Below the pieces are notes generated by a model, which made no database searches, had not been told where the DNA came from, and saw nothing but the letters and a program-made list of their open reading frames with translations. Both the position numbers and the translations under genes were made by a program. From Polytrichum commune (Eukaryota > Streptophyta > Polytrichopsida > Polytrichales > Polytrichaceae), in assembly GCA_950295325.1 (NCBI GenBank), contig OX485806.1, forward strand, positions 24,676,001 to 24,740,000: a stretch of DNA of 64,000 nt, given 5' to 3'. The first letter of the stretch is position 1, and every line of letters starts with the position of its first letter. Of the stretch, positions 42,660 through 56,300 are shown in pieces.

Positions 42660-45110
42660 ACAGAATGGGAGTTGTACATTGTGTAGTATTATGGAAACCA
42701 ACTATACGTCAAATTAATTTCAAATCTTGCCATTTTATAATTGCTATGTGCACGAGTGCCATGTTGCGGCACGTGTACGCCCACCTATTCAAGTTGGGTC
42801 TCCAAGTACGTTTTGGTCTCTCTCTCGAACCCTCTATCCAACTCAAGGGACCCACGGGAAGACTTGGTCACCGAGCCCAAGCCAATGACAAAGAGGATAA
42901 GCAACAAAAGCTTGGGGAACTTGGAACCCAAAGTACGAGCTAATGTGAAGGAAGATCAAAGGCCTTACAAGCAAACTTGCCAAAACTAACTACACATCGT
43001 ATTACCCTTCACATCTTACCAATTTAAAAGTATAGTTCATATATGCATGAGTGCCATGATACATCACATGCCCAACTACTTAGTTGGGTCCCCAAGGATG
43101 CCTTGGTCTCTCTTGGAGTCCCCATCTAACTCAAGTGACCAATTGAAAGACTTGTTCACCAAGCCCAAGCCAACGACAAAAGGTATATGCAACAAAAAGC
43201 TAGGAAACTTGGAACCCAAACGTGATAGGCAAAAGAATTACTCCACGCCACACTAGCCCATCTTGTAAAAGGTTAGTAAGGGTTGGTGTGAGGGGAAGAC
43301 AAAGGCCCCACTACAAACGTGTTGAACCAATTTACGTATCATATTGTTCTTCGAATCTCACCAATTTGTGATCCATATTGTACGTCTAGTTACAAATCAG
43401 CAGAAATCTTTATTAGTGTGGGCCACAATGATTCCGTAGAACCCATATTGAGCCACATTCATTTTTCAACCCACGTCATTTCTCCAGTTTAAAATACGTA
43501 TGGGCCGCATTGATTGTTTGACCATGAAAGTGATTTGGTTTTTATTCCATCTTTTGGCTCAATCACATTCTTCTAGTTGGAAATGTTTAATTCTAACTTG
43601 ATTCATTCATCCGTTCTTTTAGTCGGAATAATCTAATATCAACTCAATTCATCTATCCATCAAAAGTTGTCTAATTCCTATGAATAACATGCATACGTTG
43701 GGGGTTGTCTAGCTATGTTTCACATCTTTTGGTTGGAGCTGTCTAACTCCAATGGGGGGAGGGGTTCAAACTCCCAATTGGAGTTGTCTAACTCCAACAT
43801 AGAAGATCTTCCATCAGGAGCTATCTAACTCATGTACACAAATTCTTTCACGGGCTGGTCTAGCCATTGTGTACCACTCTTTCTTGGATTGTCCAACCCA
43901 CATGCACAATTCATTATTGGGTTGTCTGACCCATTAATTTCTTCCTCTGGAGTTGTCTGACTCCAATCATCTTGTGCTCACATGCTAATTACAACAAAAT
44001 ATGGTTAGTCGTCAATATGCCATAATCAACCAACAATTCTCTCAAGCAAGGTACATCACAATATGACTATTTAGTGTGTTTGTGTTAGCTCTTTCAAGTC
44101 TATCTTGGTCTCACTTAGACTCCCCCATTTAATTGACCCCTAATTGCTCAAGCAAATTTTCCCGTTCATTAGTTGATCACAAACTTAGACTTCTCAATCC
44201 ATCTCACCTTTCTACAAAGTTGTGGAAGCTCGTTTCTAGATCACATCCACACAGTCATTATGTTCAAAAACATTCATAGGCTTCACAATAGGAGTTTTAA
44301 TCAATTTTGACGCTAAGAGAATGACATAATATATTCAAGGGTCCAACATTTGTCAAAATCGTCACAAACTATGTGCTTCCAATCTATGAAAGCGCTGCAA
44401 ATAATACATACATTCAAAAAACTCAAGTAATTGTAGATTAAGGTAACAAAGGATCTAAATTTGTCTCAATCCATTCAAGCTACGCCTCCCAAGCATGGTC
44501 TTGAACTCAAAAATCGGTCATTGAAGGTAGACAACACTTATTCAAACACTCTTTATTATAATACATGTATTAGAGTTGTACGTGGTTCTATGTGGCTCCA
44601 AAAACAAATTTCAAGAAAGACTTGTGTTTAAAAGAGATTGGATTGTGTGGTCAAAATGCTACATGACCATGCTAAGCTCAATAGTCAACATGATTGGGAA
44701 GAACCTTGATGATCATTTAACGAGAAGAACATCACTTTGATATTGCTTGAATAACATACGAGCTCTGAAAATGATATGGAAGGTGACTCTGACTTCGATT
44801 TGGATTTGCTAACTATCTCGTACTAAGCTTCCTCACGTGTTATATATCCTAGGAGAAGTGGGTTTGTCGGAAAAAGTAACCATTTTAAGACCCATCTTGG
44901 ACTAAGCTTACTCACATGTTATATATGTCCTAGGAGAAGTGGGTTAGTTGGAAAAAGTAACCATTTAAGACCCATCTACCTTACGGGTTAAGTGACCCCT
45001 TGTAAGACTTGGTCACCAAGCCCAAACCAACGACAAATAAGATAGGCAAGATAAAACTTGGAAAGTAGGAACCCGAAGAGGATACGTAGGTAAAAAAAGT
45101 AGTCCACACT
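42660..45110. other. Repeat-rich intergenic region
   Basis: A degenerate unit (AAGTTGGGTCTCCAAG..C.TTTGGTCTCTCT, AACTCAAG.GACC, AAGACTTGGTCACC.AGCCCAA, CAACAAAA.GCT.GG.AACTTGGAA) occurs at about 42765-42945 and 43060-43240, and in part at 44985-45085. A cluster of short palindromes lies at 43725-43970. No gene is supported. Confidence 0.55.
43725..43970. repeat. Cluster of short variable palindromes with a TGTCT/TGTCC centre
   Basis: At least six near-palindromes share a TGTCT- or TGTCC-type centre with different but pairing arms: GGAGCTGTCTAACTCC, TTGGAGTTGTCTAACTCCAA, GGGCTGGTCTAGCC, GGATTGTCCAACCC, TGGGTTGTCTGACCCA and TGGAGTTGTCTGACTCCA. A weaker relative lies near 61835-61870. Confidence 0.6.
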
Positions 45111-45119
45111 ACACTAGCC

Positions 45120-45869
45120 CACTTAACTTAGTTAGTTGAAGAAGGGGGGGGGGGGGGGGTTGTGGTCCCGGGAGGGAAGGCCGGCCCGGGTCCTTCGCGG
45201 GCCCCTAATTGTAGCCCGCGGAACCATGCTGTCCCGTCTTTTGCTGTCGCCTCTTCTTAGATTCATCACTTCGCCATAGCCATCTCACTCATCACATTCC
45301 CTTCCTTTCCTACAAACCCTTGCTCCCTCGGACGCTATTGCCAAGGTCGCAATCTTCCCCCCCCCCCCCCACCCTCCGTTTTGCCCACTCGTGCTGGTCT
45401 CGCTTCGCCGTGGTCGGATTCTTCAGTTCGCATCTCGCCGTAATTCGCAGCTCCTCTTTTGGTTCAGTAGTGGTTGAGTTTGCTTGTTCGTTTGGTCGGG
45501 GGGGTTTTCGTAGTTTGATGAGGGATTGGATGTGCGTGGATGTGGTTGGGCTTTGGATTTGGAGCTAGGATTGGTCCTTGAGGCGGTTCAGTTCTTTTCG
45601 TTATGCTTTTCGTTAGCGACGTCACTCTCGCACTTTATCACTACGTGGCTGGCTGAATATTTAGGGTTTGATTGATTGGGTTTTGCAGTTTGCATCCTTG
45701 GGGCCGGCCTCAGTCGATTTTGGTTCGTCAGTAGACTGGTGCAGGTGTTGGTGAGATTGAAATAAGCGGTTGGTTCTGGAGACAAATTTAGAGGGGACGG
45801 TATTGGGAGTTGGGTTTGGAGTTGCACAAGGAGGAGCCATCAGAAGTTGTGGAGGAGCGTGGAGCAACG
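45120..45869 (+). other. Upstream region and probable 5' leader of ARL8
   Basis: GC-rich and homopolymer-rich DNA (poly-G near 45146-45161, poly-C near 45357-45370) precedes the ARL8 start. A pyrimidine-rich stretch (TTCCCTTCCTTTCC) near 45300 could be close to the transcription start. The open frames here are not credible genes. Confidence 0.4.
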
Positions 45870-47939
45870 ATGGGTATATGGGATGCCTTTCTCAATTGGC
45901 TCCGAAGGTATGTGTAGTCATGTGAATTCAATGGATTTGGATACGAGTATATGAGAATTATATGGATTTGGGGATGTTTTCGTCGATATAGGGTTTGCAG
46001 CTCCAAATCAATAGATTTTGGCATGCCGGAGATGAAGGAAAGGTTGATCAAGTGTAGCAATTAGGTAGGTAGGCGCAAGTGGTGATAACTTGTAGGGAAA
46101 GTCTGAATAGTGTGATACACGTCAATGGAATTGGGGATGAGTTCATTAGGGGTGTGAGCTTAATTACACACGTGTTTGTTGTGAAATGTTTGTTTGCAGC
46201 CTATTTTTCAAGCAAGAGATGGAATTATCCCTGATTGGTCTGCAAAACGCTGGGAAAACGTCGCTTGTAAATGTCATCGCGGTTAGTTCCGTTGCCTTGC
46301 CCCTCTTAGATTGGAAACTTTCTGTTTAGGTAACTTGCAGGTTGGCTTACTTGGCTTCGAGTCCATCTCTGGGTGCTTTAGTCTTCTGCATTGCGATGTT
46401 CATATCATACAATAGGAAATAACTCATGTGAAGCCATTTGATGGACACTATCTGGGCATCCTGTTTATTCTCGTCTTGAAGCCATCGTGTGAGATACCAG
46501 CCTGTGCTGGTTACGGTAGCGAGTCTGGAAGAGGTGGTCTTCAGACACACATGTGAAGGATATTAAAAAGGACATCCACTTTGTCCTCCTCTTTATGGGA
46601 CGTATACGAGCAAACGAGTGTTATAAAGTTGTCTGTTGATCGAATCAAATGTATTCATTGATGTGTTTCAATCATATTCAATGTCCAGTATTCTTGGCCA
46701 AATTAGTCCTTTCTTAGTTTTGCAAGTTTTTTCAAAAGTCACAAACAGTTGTTCTGCAATCCTGGTGTCTGTTATTCTACACGCCTGGTCTAAACTGGAG
46801 ACTTCTGGAATGCAGACTGGTGGTTACAGCGAAGACATGATTCCTACAGTAAGTTCATCTCTCTTCATTCCACTCTGTGATTTTCATTGTCATGTCCGTC
46901 TAGTGCTGTTTCATGTTTTTTAATAATATCAAATGGTTGAGAACCACTTGGGTAATGATGTTGATGAAGTTTTGGGTCGATAATCCTCTTATGTTCTGTT
47001 TTCCTAGTAGCTCATTTTATTGGTTTGGTTGGAACATCCTATTCAGTCTATTCTCAAGCAGTTTTGTCTTAATGTGACAGAGTGCCTTTTCACCTGTTGG
47101 AAAATAGTCATCGACATTTCCTATTTTTAATGCGAGGAATCAATTATGTTGGAGCCTGTTTTTTTATTAGTGTCTGGTACTATTTGCAGGTGGGATTTAA
47201 TATGCGGAAAGTGTCAAAGGGAAATGTAACAATAAAGCTCTGGGACTTGGGAGGTCAACCACGTTTCCGCAGCATGTGGGAGCGGTATTGCCGGGGAGTG
47301 TCCGCCATTGTGTATGTTTCCCCCTTTGAATTTATTAATAAGTGTCCTGTATGTATATCTTGACCATTGCCTTGCTTTCTTCAATTAGCACTTTGAAGAC
47401 TCCTTGAGTGCGTAATTATGTCAGCATTTGAGCATACAATTTCTGAAGGTGGTGATCTGTTGTATGGCAGCTATGTGGTTGATGCAGCAGACAGGGACAA
47501 TATTGTCATTTCTAGGAACGAGCTGCATGATCTGCTTAACAAGTCTTCTCTTGGTGGCATTCCACTTCTAGTGCTGGGCAACAAGATTGACAAGCCTGAA
47601 GCAATCTCAAAGCCGGCTCTTATTGATCAAATGTATGATGTCTTACTCTTTAGAACTAGTCTATTGATTGTCCTACTACCTCTTATTATCTGCAGATTCT
47701 AGGAACTATCATCTTATGTTCAGATTGACAGGTAATTGTTGGATATTCTGAGATGTCTTTGTGTACATTTTTAAAATTATGTTAGTCTGACAAACAGTTT
47801 TGATTGGGTGTGGGGTCACAGGGGCTTAGCAGGCCTGAATGACAGAGAGGTTGCCTGCTACACCATCTCCTGCAAGAACTCCACAAACATTGACGTTGTC
47901 ATTGACTGGCTTGTAAAGCACTCAAAGACTAAAAGCTGA
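45870..47939 (+). CDS. ARL8: ARL8 small GTPase (ADP-ribosylation factor-like 8)
   Basis: Six exons, 45870-45907, 46200-46281, 46816-46848, 47190-47311, 47471-47632 and 47822-47939, give 184 residues, the usual ARL8 length. Order: N-terminal amphipathic helix [13 protein letters not shown]-loop GLQNAGKTS; switch I around [15 protein letters not shown] with the conserved Thr; [19 protein letters not shown] (switch II, Gln present); [14 protein letters not shown] for guanine contact; and [19 protein letters not shown] with the SCK loop. All residues needed for GTP binding are there. ARL8 lacks the N-myristoyl Gly-based start of ARFs and acts on lysosome/vacuole-type membranes and vesicle traffic; in plants it also supports replication of some RNA viruses. 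Splice phases agree throughout; all sites are GT/AG. A possible tiny exon near 47724 is not needed. Confidence 0.97.
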
Positions 47940-50352
47940 TTGCATCATTCTATTAGAGGGATTGGTCTTTGACATATAGGTTGTAACACGAGCTTGAAAA
48001 TAAGCTTTACTGTGTTGTAGCTGCTCCTCAAGGTTGTAACAGAACTGTTGGTTTGCTCTGTACGTGCTACTTGAAAGATCTCACAAGAAGAGTGGAGGAC
48101 TCTTCTATAGGGTGGAGAATTGTTAGATATCCCTTGATTTGGTCAGGAAGATGTGTAGGTCTTTGTCCAGATTCTTTTTTTTAGGGCATTCATTGCCATG
48201 TGTATACAACTCCACGTTCTTCAAACAAAGAAGTTTGTATGTATACCTGATCGTTTTGTCATTAAAATTGCCTAGTTCTTTCACTGTTCATTCTCAATCT
48301 CAAACTAGTCCAGATCCTAGTTGCTAGATGAGACAGGACTTTTCATTTTCGATTGAAATTCCACAATATTAGGCATTTGCTGTCAGTTGGGAATATGTCT
48401 GAGATGGATGTTGGGATTATTGCTGGTTCCATGACAACAGTCTGTTTCAAGATTCTTTCTGGCCATTGGGTCTTATCTCCAGAAACTTTATTGATCCATG
48501 TATAATCTCTGTCCTGAGAGAGGAGGTTTGAAGACACAAAAGTGCTTTTCATATGTATATGTGATGTAAGATCGATTTGCATCAGTAGTTATAGATTCGA
48601 GAAGAATATAGCAAGAACCGAGTTCCTGGCTGAGTCAAGCATTTCCAGCTTACATAGCAGGCAAGCATGAATTTAGTTGAGCCCAGAAATCTGATACTAT
48701 TAGGAGGAATATTGCTGGGATTATACAACAGAAAACTCCCCCCACTGTCTCAAGAGAGGAGGCTGCCAGGTGCTCAGGAGCTTTCTTGAAGTAATACAAG
48801 GAACACTACTGCAATGCAAGTCTCCAGGTGGTTTCTGAGAGCAAGGCCTTCAGCTCTTTGCAATTATTCACTTCCAAAAATTTTCACAACCTGCTTCCGA
48901 TGGTGATGAACAATCTTTGGAAAGGAGATTGTTGTATTTCATTTGTACTTTTCCAGGGAGAAGAAGGAGAGTAGGTAGTTCACAAGTTACAAGTCTTCAG
49001 TGCCCACAAGCTTACTAAGGCTTGTGTGGCAGTACAACGAGCTAGATGCTGGTGTCAGAAGACCATTTATTGACAAGCTTTTATGAACAGAAGTTATTGA
49101 CTTTGAGTTAGATGAGAGAAGAGTTAGGGATGTTACTGTTGGTCAGGTTAGCACCACATCCAGGTTGACTCCCATCTTGAGTGGTGATGAAAGTTCCTAG
49201 TGGGCTAGAATTTTATTACCCAGTGGCACATATGAATCAGTTATCACCGATAGTGGGTCCCAATGTGAGAAGGATTTTTTGAAAATGGGGCACTACAAGC
49301 AGAGAAAAAACATTCTCATATTGGTCGTCTATTTATTTAATCATTTGAAATTGACTCGTAAGTGGGTTAGTCATCGGAACACCTAGATGCTTGAGAATGG
49401 AAGGCAGTTACTGCGTACATAGGTTGGTTCTCGTAATTTTTTAGATACATGGAAGGTTGGTTGAGAGCAAACCCCCTTCAAGCCGATTTCTTTTTTGCAT
49501 TTGAGCCGTGTGGCCCGGAATACTTGACTTTTGTCATGACGTGGATCGCTTGTTTTTATGTTATTTTAAAAAATTAAAAATTTTCTTTCCTCTTGCTACA
49601 TCTATTTTGGCATGGAAGAGGGGTACTAGTGTTAATGAATCAAGTTCCGATAGGCCACCTAATAAACAAGGAATGAACAAACCCAGGAGCTGGCCTAACA
49701 TGACCTGGGTTCTCATTCTATTCTAGCTATTCAATTGTTGAAACAAATTGGGGAGGGAGGCTATACTTAGCGCAGGAATGTGATTGCAACATTTCTTGAC
49801 TGCCACATAGGTAAACTCTCAATTCTTCGTATCATTCAAGTTGCATGGTAATGGTCTTAGTGAATGTAAGTGGTAAGCTTAAAATAGCAAGGACGGTAGT
49901 GAAAGAGAGGGGGTCAGCCGAACCTGATGAACCTTAACTGCTCCTCAATGTTGACTCTCCATTTGTTTTACACTTAACAGTCGTGATGTGAAGGGTATTA
50001 AATGGATGAAACTGCCCCTTAACTACGACTTCAGGATGCGAAGAGGTGTGTTTAAAGTGTGTTTTTGGAGCAGTCAGGAGCTCATCTTCATAGCGTTCCT
50101 GCAAGTGGTTTTACATTCAGGAACCTCATATCGAGTTTCCAATTGCTTTGCTACTGGGAATACCAGTTTTCTCATTTTTTATGTGCTGTCTGTTTTGAGG
50201 GATTCTGGAGTGCCATCCACCCATTTGGGGCGATTTGAGATAAGACTCTCTTTCCGAGCCAGGCTATGCAGAATCATTGAAATCGTCCAGTGAAAGCACC
50301 AAAGTTATTTATCCACCCAATTTTGACCCAATTACTTTGAAGCTCCGGCGTC
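47940..50352. other. Intergenic region between ARL8 and CCDC146
   Basis: The first few hundred bases are probably the ARL8 3' untranslated region. No further gene is supported. The stretch 49940-50350 may hold promoter or leader exons of the next gene. Confidence 0.45.
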
Positions 50353-53300
50353 ATGTCTCGTGAGATTGAAGAAGATCAGTTTGCACACTATGTGAAGTTG
50401 GACGTGAAGAAGATTGAGGCTGTCCATGGCTTTGACCAACTTGTGTCCCAAAGCCAGATCAAAAAAGAGCGTGGTCAATATGTCAGACAGAAGTATGAAG
50501 CTTTGTGTTCCTTCTTCATACACAACAATACTGACCAAAAGTGCTAGCTATACCTATCTTTGTTGGGTGGTTCTTATTTGTGTTTTTAGAAGTAAGTTTT
50601 GTGTTCCTTCTTTATACACAATACTGATCAAAAGGGCTAAGGTAAAGAGGCCTTTAAATGGGCACTTTTTTTAGCTCTGCACTCACTTCTTGTAGGATAT
50701 GAAACACGCAATTAGTGCAATATGATTGACAAATCCAAATTGTGGCCATAGCCTATTTCCTCATGATTTTTGGAGCTCATTTGCATATCTTATTTATTGT
50801 CAAAGTGAAGATTCTTGTGCTTATTGAATGGCCATATAGGTCCCCCCATTATATTCGCTATTAAGCCTAGAATGGCAAACAGATATTGAGCACATAGTCC
50901 AATCTCTTTTGAACACATCTTTTTTGGTGTCTGTTCTCAAATCCACACCTAACCACACACCACTCAAATATAGCTGTCTGATGAGAAAAAGTGATCATGA
51001 AATGCCCGCTTACCTTATCTTTGTTGGTGGTTCCTATTTGTGTTTTAGCTCAATGGAAATCTTTTGAAGTATATGACATTCTTTAAGTGTACTCATGTGA
51101 CATTTTTGCAGATTCGAGGACCTTCGAGCATTGCTTGGCAGAAGGCTAATGGACGAAAAGAGGATTGTGGCCGACTGCGAGGACTTTGTGGACCAACTGA
51201 AGGTCAATTTTGTTGTTTTACTTTGCGTGTACTGGGCTGCTGTCAGTGCTTTCATCCTTCCCTAGCCTAGACGTGCCCTAGAAAGACACCTTTCTCTCTG
51301 CATCCACTTTTTGTAGGATATGAAACACACAATCAGTGCAAGGTGATTAGCAAATCCTAATTGTGCCCGTAGCCATTTGCCTCTGAAGTTTTGGAGCTCA
51401 TATCATTATCAAAGTGAAGATTCTTGTGCTCACTAAGTTGTCATATAGGTCCTATAGCTCATATAGCTCATATAGGTCCCCCCAATCATGTTGATTATTA
51501 AGCCTAGAATGATTAGCATATTTTGAGCACGTAGTCCAATCTCTTGTAAACACATGTCTTTTTGGTGTCAGTTCTTAGATCCACACCTACCCATTTATCA
51601 CTCAAATATAGGTATCCAGATTATTGTTGTCTTCAATTTAGGTATGTCTACCTTATGTTCACAGAGTACACAGTACACGATGTAATGGAAAATGATTCAC
51701 CTAAGCACTATCCTAGTTTTATGTTTCCATATGTGGTCTAAATCATCAGAAGGTATTCTGAAAAATGAGTTATCCTTAACATGTTGTGGTGAAGAGAATA
51801 ACTATGTTTTCAGGTGGCCCATACCTTGGGGTGTGTTTCTAGATTTTACTTTCTCAAGTACGATAGTATACACCTGGAGCATGTATTGTGAAATTCCTGT
51901 AAACTTGACCTGGAGAATGCATTGTGAAATAAATGTAAACTTGATCTGTACACCGCTCCATCTTACCGTTGTGATATACCAACAGTCATTCCAGTGATTT
52001 CCAGTACATAGGATTAGGGATGTTTGGGGGTGGACATGTTGAGTTGATTTGGACCTTATTGTGGATCGCAGAAAGGAAAGGAAGATTTAAGGAAGTTATT
52101 GAAGGCATCCGAAGAAGATGCTGTAGCATTGGAGTTGATAAAGGAGGATGCCGAGCAAGCCGACGGTGAAGCCAATCTTGCAAGGCAACTTCTTCATCTT
52201 AGGAAGTTGATGATGCATCTCAAAAAAGTCTGGCTTGTGGATAATCGCGCAATTCTGCATACCCTGTTTGCATGTGAGTCTTGATAATTGGTTGATAAAA
52301 TTTATGAGAGGATTTGAGAATAGTTTAACACCCCTGTTAGTTTCCAAATGATAAGGTCATTGGGGTGCATGCCCAATCTTAGCTGCTTTGAAGAGGACAC
52401 GATTTGTAACACCTGATTCATACGCTATTTAGGTTGTTGTCGAATGCATTCAACTTAAGCTTGTCAGTAAGACTTAAAGGAATCTGAGGATAATCTTGAA
52501 TCCCTAACAACTGAATTATTTTAAACTGATCTCTCCTAGCTACAATGAGAAAATAAGCAATACGAGTGTTTCAATTTCTAATTGAATATTGTGCAAGCAG
52601 GGAGAGGGAGCAAAACCTGCTTTTGGAGTCTTCTGAGCTGATGCGGATTCGAGATGACTACAAGAAGAAGATTGAAGAAATTGAGCACGACTATCATGAG
52701 GCCCTTGCTCCAGTCATAGGGCGTATGCATGTCAGTCACCTCTTTGTTCTTTCTTTAAATTGAGCATATTTATGTTAGAATGATAAAATGTGTCCACTTT
52801 GGGGTTGATTTTTGGGCACATTTTCTCATTTTATCTATGTCCCCTCACTCTCCTCTTCATTATTCTGGAAGGTGGCAGAAAGTAGAAAGAGGACAAAGTC
52901 CAGCTGGGACAGTTGTGTGTCCACTTTGGGGTTGATTTTATGCAAAGTCTTTTTCTTTTTCTTGTATGATCATACAGGTCCCCCCCCCAATTGTTTTGAC
53001 TATTGAACCTAGATTAATGAACAAATTTTGAGCATGTAGTCCAGTCTCTTTCAAACACGCTATGCCCTTTTTGGTGTCTGTTCTTAGATCCACACCTAAC
53101 TACACATCACTTAAACATAAGGTCTCTAATTAAGGATAGTAACTGAGTTAGGCCCAATTATCTTAACATTGATGATACAAGTATGGATACCGATCTGTTT
53201 GACATGGGTGACAAAGTGTGTTGCAGTTGGAGATCAAGACTGCAGGCCAGGAAATAGTTGATGATTTGGCTAAATCAGAAACCACTACCGAGGAGGTGCG

Positions 53301-56300
53301 ATCACTCATGTAAATTTGGGAAACCCGTCAAAAAGTCTTTCCTGCTTGTTTTGTTGAAATGCTATTTGTGTGCCTGGACCACATTTCTACATTTCCAAAA
53401 ATTTTGAGCATTTCTATATACGCGCGATCCCTACAAGTTGTGATGCAACAATGAGAAAAAGTTTATGTTTTAGATCTGGGATCTGAATGAAAGAAGATTG
53501 GCGATTTGTTTGACAGATTGAACAAGCAAAACAGAAACTTGAACAAGTGACTGATGAACTAAAAGTAGTAAAAAACAATTTAGGCGAGGTGCAAACTAAA
53601 CTGGGCACCCTTGAAGGGCAGCCAGAGAGATATCGCAAACAAGTAAGAAGACAACCATATTTTCCTATTGAACTGTTTTGTACGTATACTATCTTCATGT
53701 GATTCCTCCATTATTTCCTTTGCTGTTGGGGCTACCGCGTCTCATAAGATGATGTGATGCCTGTACATCAACAAAATAAACAAGAAAACGGTAGAACCAT
53801 GAGGCTCTGTCCTTTACTATGAAAGACTACAATTGTAGATGTCCACTTTGCTCATGCCAATCCATGGCTATTCATACAAAACCTTCCTTGGATTTTGTGC
53901 ACTTTCTTCTCAAATGCGGGTCAAGGATTGAAGCTACTCATTTATCACCCGAAAATTTTAAAATGAATAATCAAGAATAATCGCCGAAATAACTATAGTT
54001 AACTAGATTTCTTCCAATGCATTCAAATTTCTCTCTCTCTCTAGAGAGAGAGAAAGAGAGAGAGAATCCACATTAAATAAAGTGGACTAAAAATAACAAA
54101 AACAAGTAACGTTCAAGTGTGAACGCAAAGTGGTTAGAAAATTTGCTCTTGAAACGAAGAAGTTGATGCATAGTCTCTATCCTACTGACAAAGCCAACAA
54201 AGCATGTAATGCTGAAGAGATTTTCGACTGTTTGATGATTGTGCAGAGTGATATTTTGCTCAATGCACTAGTGTCTGTGAGAGCTCAGGACGCGAAATGG
54301 GGAGCGAAGGTGAATTTTTCTCAACTCTTGAATGATATCATTTAAACCCTTCTTTTCAAACTCTATTGAAAAAGTAGATTTATCCGCAAAGTCCTGCAAA
54401 GAGGGGCAAAACAAGGAATAGGGTGCCTCTTTGAAGGACTCTTCAATTAAGAGCTCATTAGAGCGTCTTGTGTTGTGAAAACATCGGTGAAATTTCTTGG
54501 ACCTCATTTAATTCAAAATACTTTTGAGAAAAAACTAGGATCTAAATTAGGGTCTCACCCATGGGACCTGGGCACCTCAAATCCTGGATTGGCCTATGTA
54601 AGGCTAGCTTGGCCCATTGATCCTAGTATGATGACCTAGAAAGCCGTGTTCTATCAATTTGGCCCTACTCTTTTCATATGTTAATCTAAGCCTTAAGAAA
54701 ACTTGAGTCACTTTATACATAACTTTCAAACTTACCTATAGCTAACTCACCCAGAGTTTGACCTAGACATAACAATATTCAGCTGCATGGTTGTGTTCCA
54801 TTCTATATTTAGCATCTGACATGGGCCTCCACCATCTTACCTTCATGGGAAGAAACTTAGACAATAGGAAGAAATTGACGCTGGTACAAACAATGAATAG
54901 TGCCGGTTTGAATAGTAAGAATATTGTGAATAGTGTCAGTAGTTTCAATGATAATTCTTCTATTAATAGTAATATCAAGGGAGCAATATTGGGATGAACA
55001 ATAATTACTGTGCATAGTGTTGGGAGCAAAACTCCACCCAAATTTCGAAGTTCAACTTGAATGTATGAAAAGTAAACAAACATTCCCAATATGTTTCGAG
55101 GGTCCATGAAATATAGTTGACATATTCCAAGGTCATGGAACCGACCCACATGGTTGAATAATGTTATGGAAACTTCACAAATAGTTTTAATGGGGCCCGA
55201 TTAAGGAGGCTCTCATGAAGGCAAGGAGAACACACATTCAGATAGATCTTGTGAAATTTTTGGGGATCATATTGTCTAGTAAACTTAACGGCTAGTATTT
55301 ATGTAGCTTTCAAGAGACCTGAACTGATCAGCAAGGTCAAAGCAAAGAAAATTGTTGTAGTATAATGTATTCGAGTTTGGACAAATGAGTGCATGAGTCT
55401 CTTGATCACTTGGCCATTTCTGTTTCAAATATTATACAATGCCTTGAAACTAGAAAGCAAAAATGTCTGGCAAGTTAACCCATGCTTTGCGATATTGTCC
55501 ATCGACTGATACTATTCAATTTCTCAATTTCTTTTGGGTGACCTTCGTCATTGCCAGCTTGTTTGGGCTAATAAAACTACGTTCTATCTGCCTTGCATTC
55601 TATGGTATATCACAATAATTTTGATGAAACTTAATTACCACTGAAATACAGTTGCTCATAATGCTGATGATGTATGGGGAATCTCTGCAATCCATTTCAG
55701 GTGAAAGAAATGGAGGCAGCAATCCAAAGCTTGAACCAATCAGCGAGAGAGAAGACGGAAGAGCGCGCAAGGTTGATGCTTAATTTTGACAAATTTAAAC
55801 TCCTGGCTGAGGAGAAGGTATATTTTAAACAACTAAGCATCTAAGAGGCACACAATCCAGGCCTCTTCCATGCACAGAAACGCGTATTTGAGTTACATGC
55901 TTCCACTTTAAGCCAATTGTGTTGAAAGTGACCTTGTCTAGAATGAATTCATCCATCTAGTGAAAATTTTAACTCTGTTAAATATCTTAATGCTATTGAA
56001 GAGTTGGATTCAAATACGCAGCTTGTGTGCCCTTGGATGCAATTATATATGTCGGATTTTGATCATTAATGTCACATATGAGTATATTTTGATTTTCTCC
56101 TTGACATAAGATTTTTTAAAGTAAAGTTTCAAATCCTTAAATATAGAGCACATAGTTTTTAGACTTGGTGTATATAGCCGTACATTTGCCCTGAAATGTC
56201 AATGGGTAAATTTTCCACTTGCCACTTTATTCAACATAATCCTAATACTTGGTATTACAAAACAAAAATGAGAAATTTTCATAGTTGGCTATGTCGTGCC

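Noticed and set aside
42650-43256. Several 70-97-codon plus-strand frames
   Set aside because: They are translations of a degenerate non-coding repeat unit and show no codon-level conservation between copies.
47724-47731. Eight-base micro-exon in ARL8 between exons 5 and 6
   Set aside because: It has splice-like borders, but direct joining of 47632 to 47822 gives the exact family length and motif (DQM-GLAGL); the micro-exon would shift the frame.
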